A stretch of 64,000 nt of DNA, taken from contig NZ_SUMB01000020.1 in assembly GCF_005048155.1 (NCBI RefSeq), forward strand, positions 1-64,000, written 5' to 3'. The DNA is from Streptomyces piniterrae (lineage in GTDB: Bacteria; Actinomycetota; Actinomycetes; Streptomycetales; Streptomycetaceae). A program made the translations under genes and the position numbers. The notes beneath the pieces were generated by a model. The model searched no databases and was not told the origin of the DNA. It was given only the letters and a program-made list of their open reading frames with translations. This document shows, piece by piece, positions 62,753-64,000 of this stretch; the first letter of the stretch is position 1; the number at the start of each line of letters is the position of its first letter.

Positions 62753-62985
62753 GGCTGCAGCCCCCGCTCCCTGACCCAGCCAAGAGCGAAGGCGTCGAGT
62801 TCCTGGGCGGTCGCACGCAGCTCTTGGCCAGCGCCCTCGGGCTTGGTGTCGTGCACGACGAACGTCCCGGTCATGCCCGGGATTTCGGCGACCGAGAGGC
62901 AGGTTTCGTGCTCGCCTCCCAAGTTGCCGCCACAGAAGGTGGCGAACTGAGCGTCGGCGATGGGCGCGTCGTAGACGTCGGGCAT
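62749..62985 (-). CDS. DUF397-domain protein
   Basis: A 78-residue protein: FCGGNLGGEHETCLSVAEIPGMTGTFVVHDTKPEGAGQELRATAQELDAFALGW fits DUF397 (the CxxVA strand, the VRDS-like VVHDTK strand, the final helix). DUF397 proteins accompany XRE/DUF5753 regulators in Streptomyces developmental or antibiotic control. The ATG follows AAGGAGAG. Confidence 0.8.
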   Translation of the reverse strand: MPDVYDAPIADAQFATFCGGNLGGEHETCLSVAEIPGMTGTFVVHDTKPEGAGQELRATAQELDAFALGWVRERGLQP

Positions 62986-63029
62986 GGTGTGCTCTCCTTC
63001 TAGGTGCGTCTGCAGAAGTGGGTGCCGGA

Positions 63030-63236
63030 TCACCTGGTGCCCCGCCTGACGACGTCGGCGAGTGCGACGGCCACCTGCGCGCTGACACGGCCCAGGTCGA
63101 CGAGGTTGAGGTCGGGCGATGCGGCGTCGCACGTGAGCGAGGGAAGGCGGATGTCCGCCCCGGCCAGTGCGGTCCTGAGTTCTTCGACGGCCTTGGCGGC
63201 GGTCAGCTGTGGAGTCTTCGAGCGCGTGGTGGTCAT
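63030..63236 (-). CDS. Small protein of the XRE/DUF397 operon
   Basis: A 68-residue protein (AAKAVEELRTALAGADIRLPSLTCD, then LVDLGRVSAQVAVALADVVRRG). It resembles the small helical proteins often found with XRE-DUF397 pairs; function unknown. The ATG at 63236 lies seven bases after a TAGCGT -10, so the mRNA may be leaderless; GTG at 63245 overlaps the promoter. Confidence 0.65.
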   Translation of the reverse strand: MTTTRSKTPQLTAAKAVEELRTALAGADIRLPSLTCDAASPDLNLVDLGRVSAQVAVALADVVRRGTR

Positions 63237-63243
63237 GTGAGCC

Positions 63244-63273
63244 ACGCTAGAAACGTGCAGGTCAGGGGCTCAA
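63244..63273 (-). promoter_or_regulatory. Promoter of the small-DUF397-JmjC operon
   Basis: Minus strand TTGAGC (63273-63268), 18-base spacer, TAGCGT (63249-63244). The ATG at 63236 lies where transcription should begin. Confidence 0.6.
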
Positions 63274-63298
63274 CGAGTGTGCCGGAACTTGCCAGGAG

Positions 63299-64000
63299 TC
63301 ACCCGGGCGAGTCGATTGCGGCTGTGATCAGATCCCGAGCCGCCCCGCCATACACGGCGAGATCCGCAAGAGCGGAGAACGTCTGGGCGTACAGGTTGAT
63401 CTCGTGCGGCTGCGTGACCGTCACGTGCGCGGACACCAATTCGACGTTGGCCTGAACGTCATCGAAGAGGAAGAATCCTTCGACGGGCCAGAGCCCGGAC
63501 CGGTCGGCACCGAGCGGCACGATGCCAAGGCTTACGGAAGGCAGAGCTGCGGCGACGAGGAGATGCCGTAGCTGGCCCGCCATCACCTCGGGCCCACCGA
63601 TCCGATATCGGAGGGTGCTCTCTTCGAGGATGATCGCAAAGCGATGATTCCCCTTGTGCACGATGTGCTGCTTGTCCATGCGTACTCGTACGGCCGCGTC
63701 CACATCGTCGACGAGCTGTCGACGATCGCGGATCGAGGTCAGCAGTGCCCTGATGTACGGCGCTGTCTGCACGGGCCCTGGGATCAGCCACGAGGAGTAG
63801 ATGCGAAAGCGCCGAGTACGTTCCCAGAGCGGGAGGACTGACTCCTGAGCCTGCCTGAGTCCCGACCGCTCCATGCGGCGCCACTCGACGTACATACCGT
63901 TGATACCGCGAGCAGTTGCCACGAGATCTTCAGCGAGGTGCAGCGCACCGCAGTGCAGCGCCCAGGCACGGAGATCCGGCTCCGAAGGGCTTCGGCTGCC
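63299..64000 (-). CDS. XRE-family regulator with DUF5753 domain, N-terminus beyond window
   Basis: The 233 visible residues run in frame to the window edge without a start. They include PSEPDLRAWALHCGALHLAEDLVATARGINGMYVEWRRMERSGLRQ, the linker after the helix-turn-helix, then the DUF5753 effector domain (RIYSSWLIPGPVQTAPYIRALL; LRYRIGGPEVMAGQLRHLL). The HTH itself is outside. Such proteins act with DUF397 partners as regulators. It lies about 60 bases upstream of the small-protein gene on the same strand but that gene has its own promoter. Confidence 0.85.
   Translation of the reverse strand, partial: GSRSPSEPDLRAWALHCGALHLAEDLVATARGINGMYVEWRRMERSGLRQAQESVLPLWERTRRFRIYSSWLIPGPVQTAPYIRALLTSIRDRRQLVDDVDAAVRVRMDKQHIVHKGNHRFAIILEESTLRYRIGGPEVMAGQLRHLLVAAALPSVSLGIVPLGADRSGLWPVEGFFLFDDVQANVELVSAHVTVTQPHEINLYAQTFSALADLAVYGGAARDLITAAIDSPG

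Overview
The window is about 64 kb of very GC-rich DNA. It has dense gene packing, many GTG starts, 4-bp stop/start overlaps, TANNNT leaderless promoters and a SepX-type divisome gene. Together these point to a Streptomyces (or close relative) chromosome. No species can be named from the sequence.

Left part (1-4680): a GntR regulator and TauE/SafE permease are coupled on the minus strand, divergent from an MBL-rhodanese fusion (sulfur/persulfide handling). They are followed by a truncated acyl-CoA synthetase and a small membrane protein. At 4684-16791 there are ten minus-strand genes, nearly all joined by 4-bp overlaps: ATP-grasp ligase, Rossmann/DUF364-like protein, cysteine-synthase-like PLP enzyme, dipeptide-epimerase-like enolase, MFS exporter, SAM methyltransferase, then a family-5 binding lipoprotein, two permeases and a double ATPase. 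A Zur-box-like palindrome lies in the divergent promoter at 16863-16905. The layout (biosynthesis, exporter, Opp/Nik-type importer, zinc-type operator) parallels metallophore operons such as the staphylopine cnt system, but the enzymes differ. This is my candidate for an undescribed system. A secreted S33 peptidase is transcribed the other way from the same region.

Middle part (18580-35109) is core chromosome: SGNH hydrolase, mscL, a decayed SAF-like gene, MTA phosphorylase, an FmdB zinc-ribbon gene with a CIRCE element at its ribosome-binding site, an MFS transporter, a cation/proton antiporter that seems to start at CTG, penicillin acylase and 5-formyl-THF cyclo-ligase. It ends in galU-moeA(glp)-moaC-mog-rimJ-sepX, the locus that houses the gephyrin-like division protein and its membrane partner.

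At 35185 a tRNA-Ala(CGC) gene is the target of a 12.07-kb actinomycete integrative and conjugative element (AICE), 35215-47329, bounded by 49-bp direct repeats. It carries integrase, excisionase, a RepSA-like HUH initiator, a DNA cytosine methylase, a run of small zinc-ribbon and spread proteins, a TraSA/FtsK translocase, an SCO3933-type regulator, a GntR repressor with a repeat-rich operator, an HAD hydrolase, a large inverted repeat and small cargo genes near attR.

Right part (47515-64000): LLM flavin oxidoreductase, a glycosyltransferase with a TipAS-type MerR regulator, a YtrA-type GntR, a GNAT, exonuclease III, and a MerR gene divergent from a BVMO-hydrolase-SDR operon (mymA-like). Then come a small hydrophilic protein, a tricorn protease, and a minus-strand operon of XRE/DUF5753 regulator (cut by the window edge), a small protein, DUF397, an unknown protein and a JmjC/cupin oxygenase.
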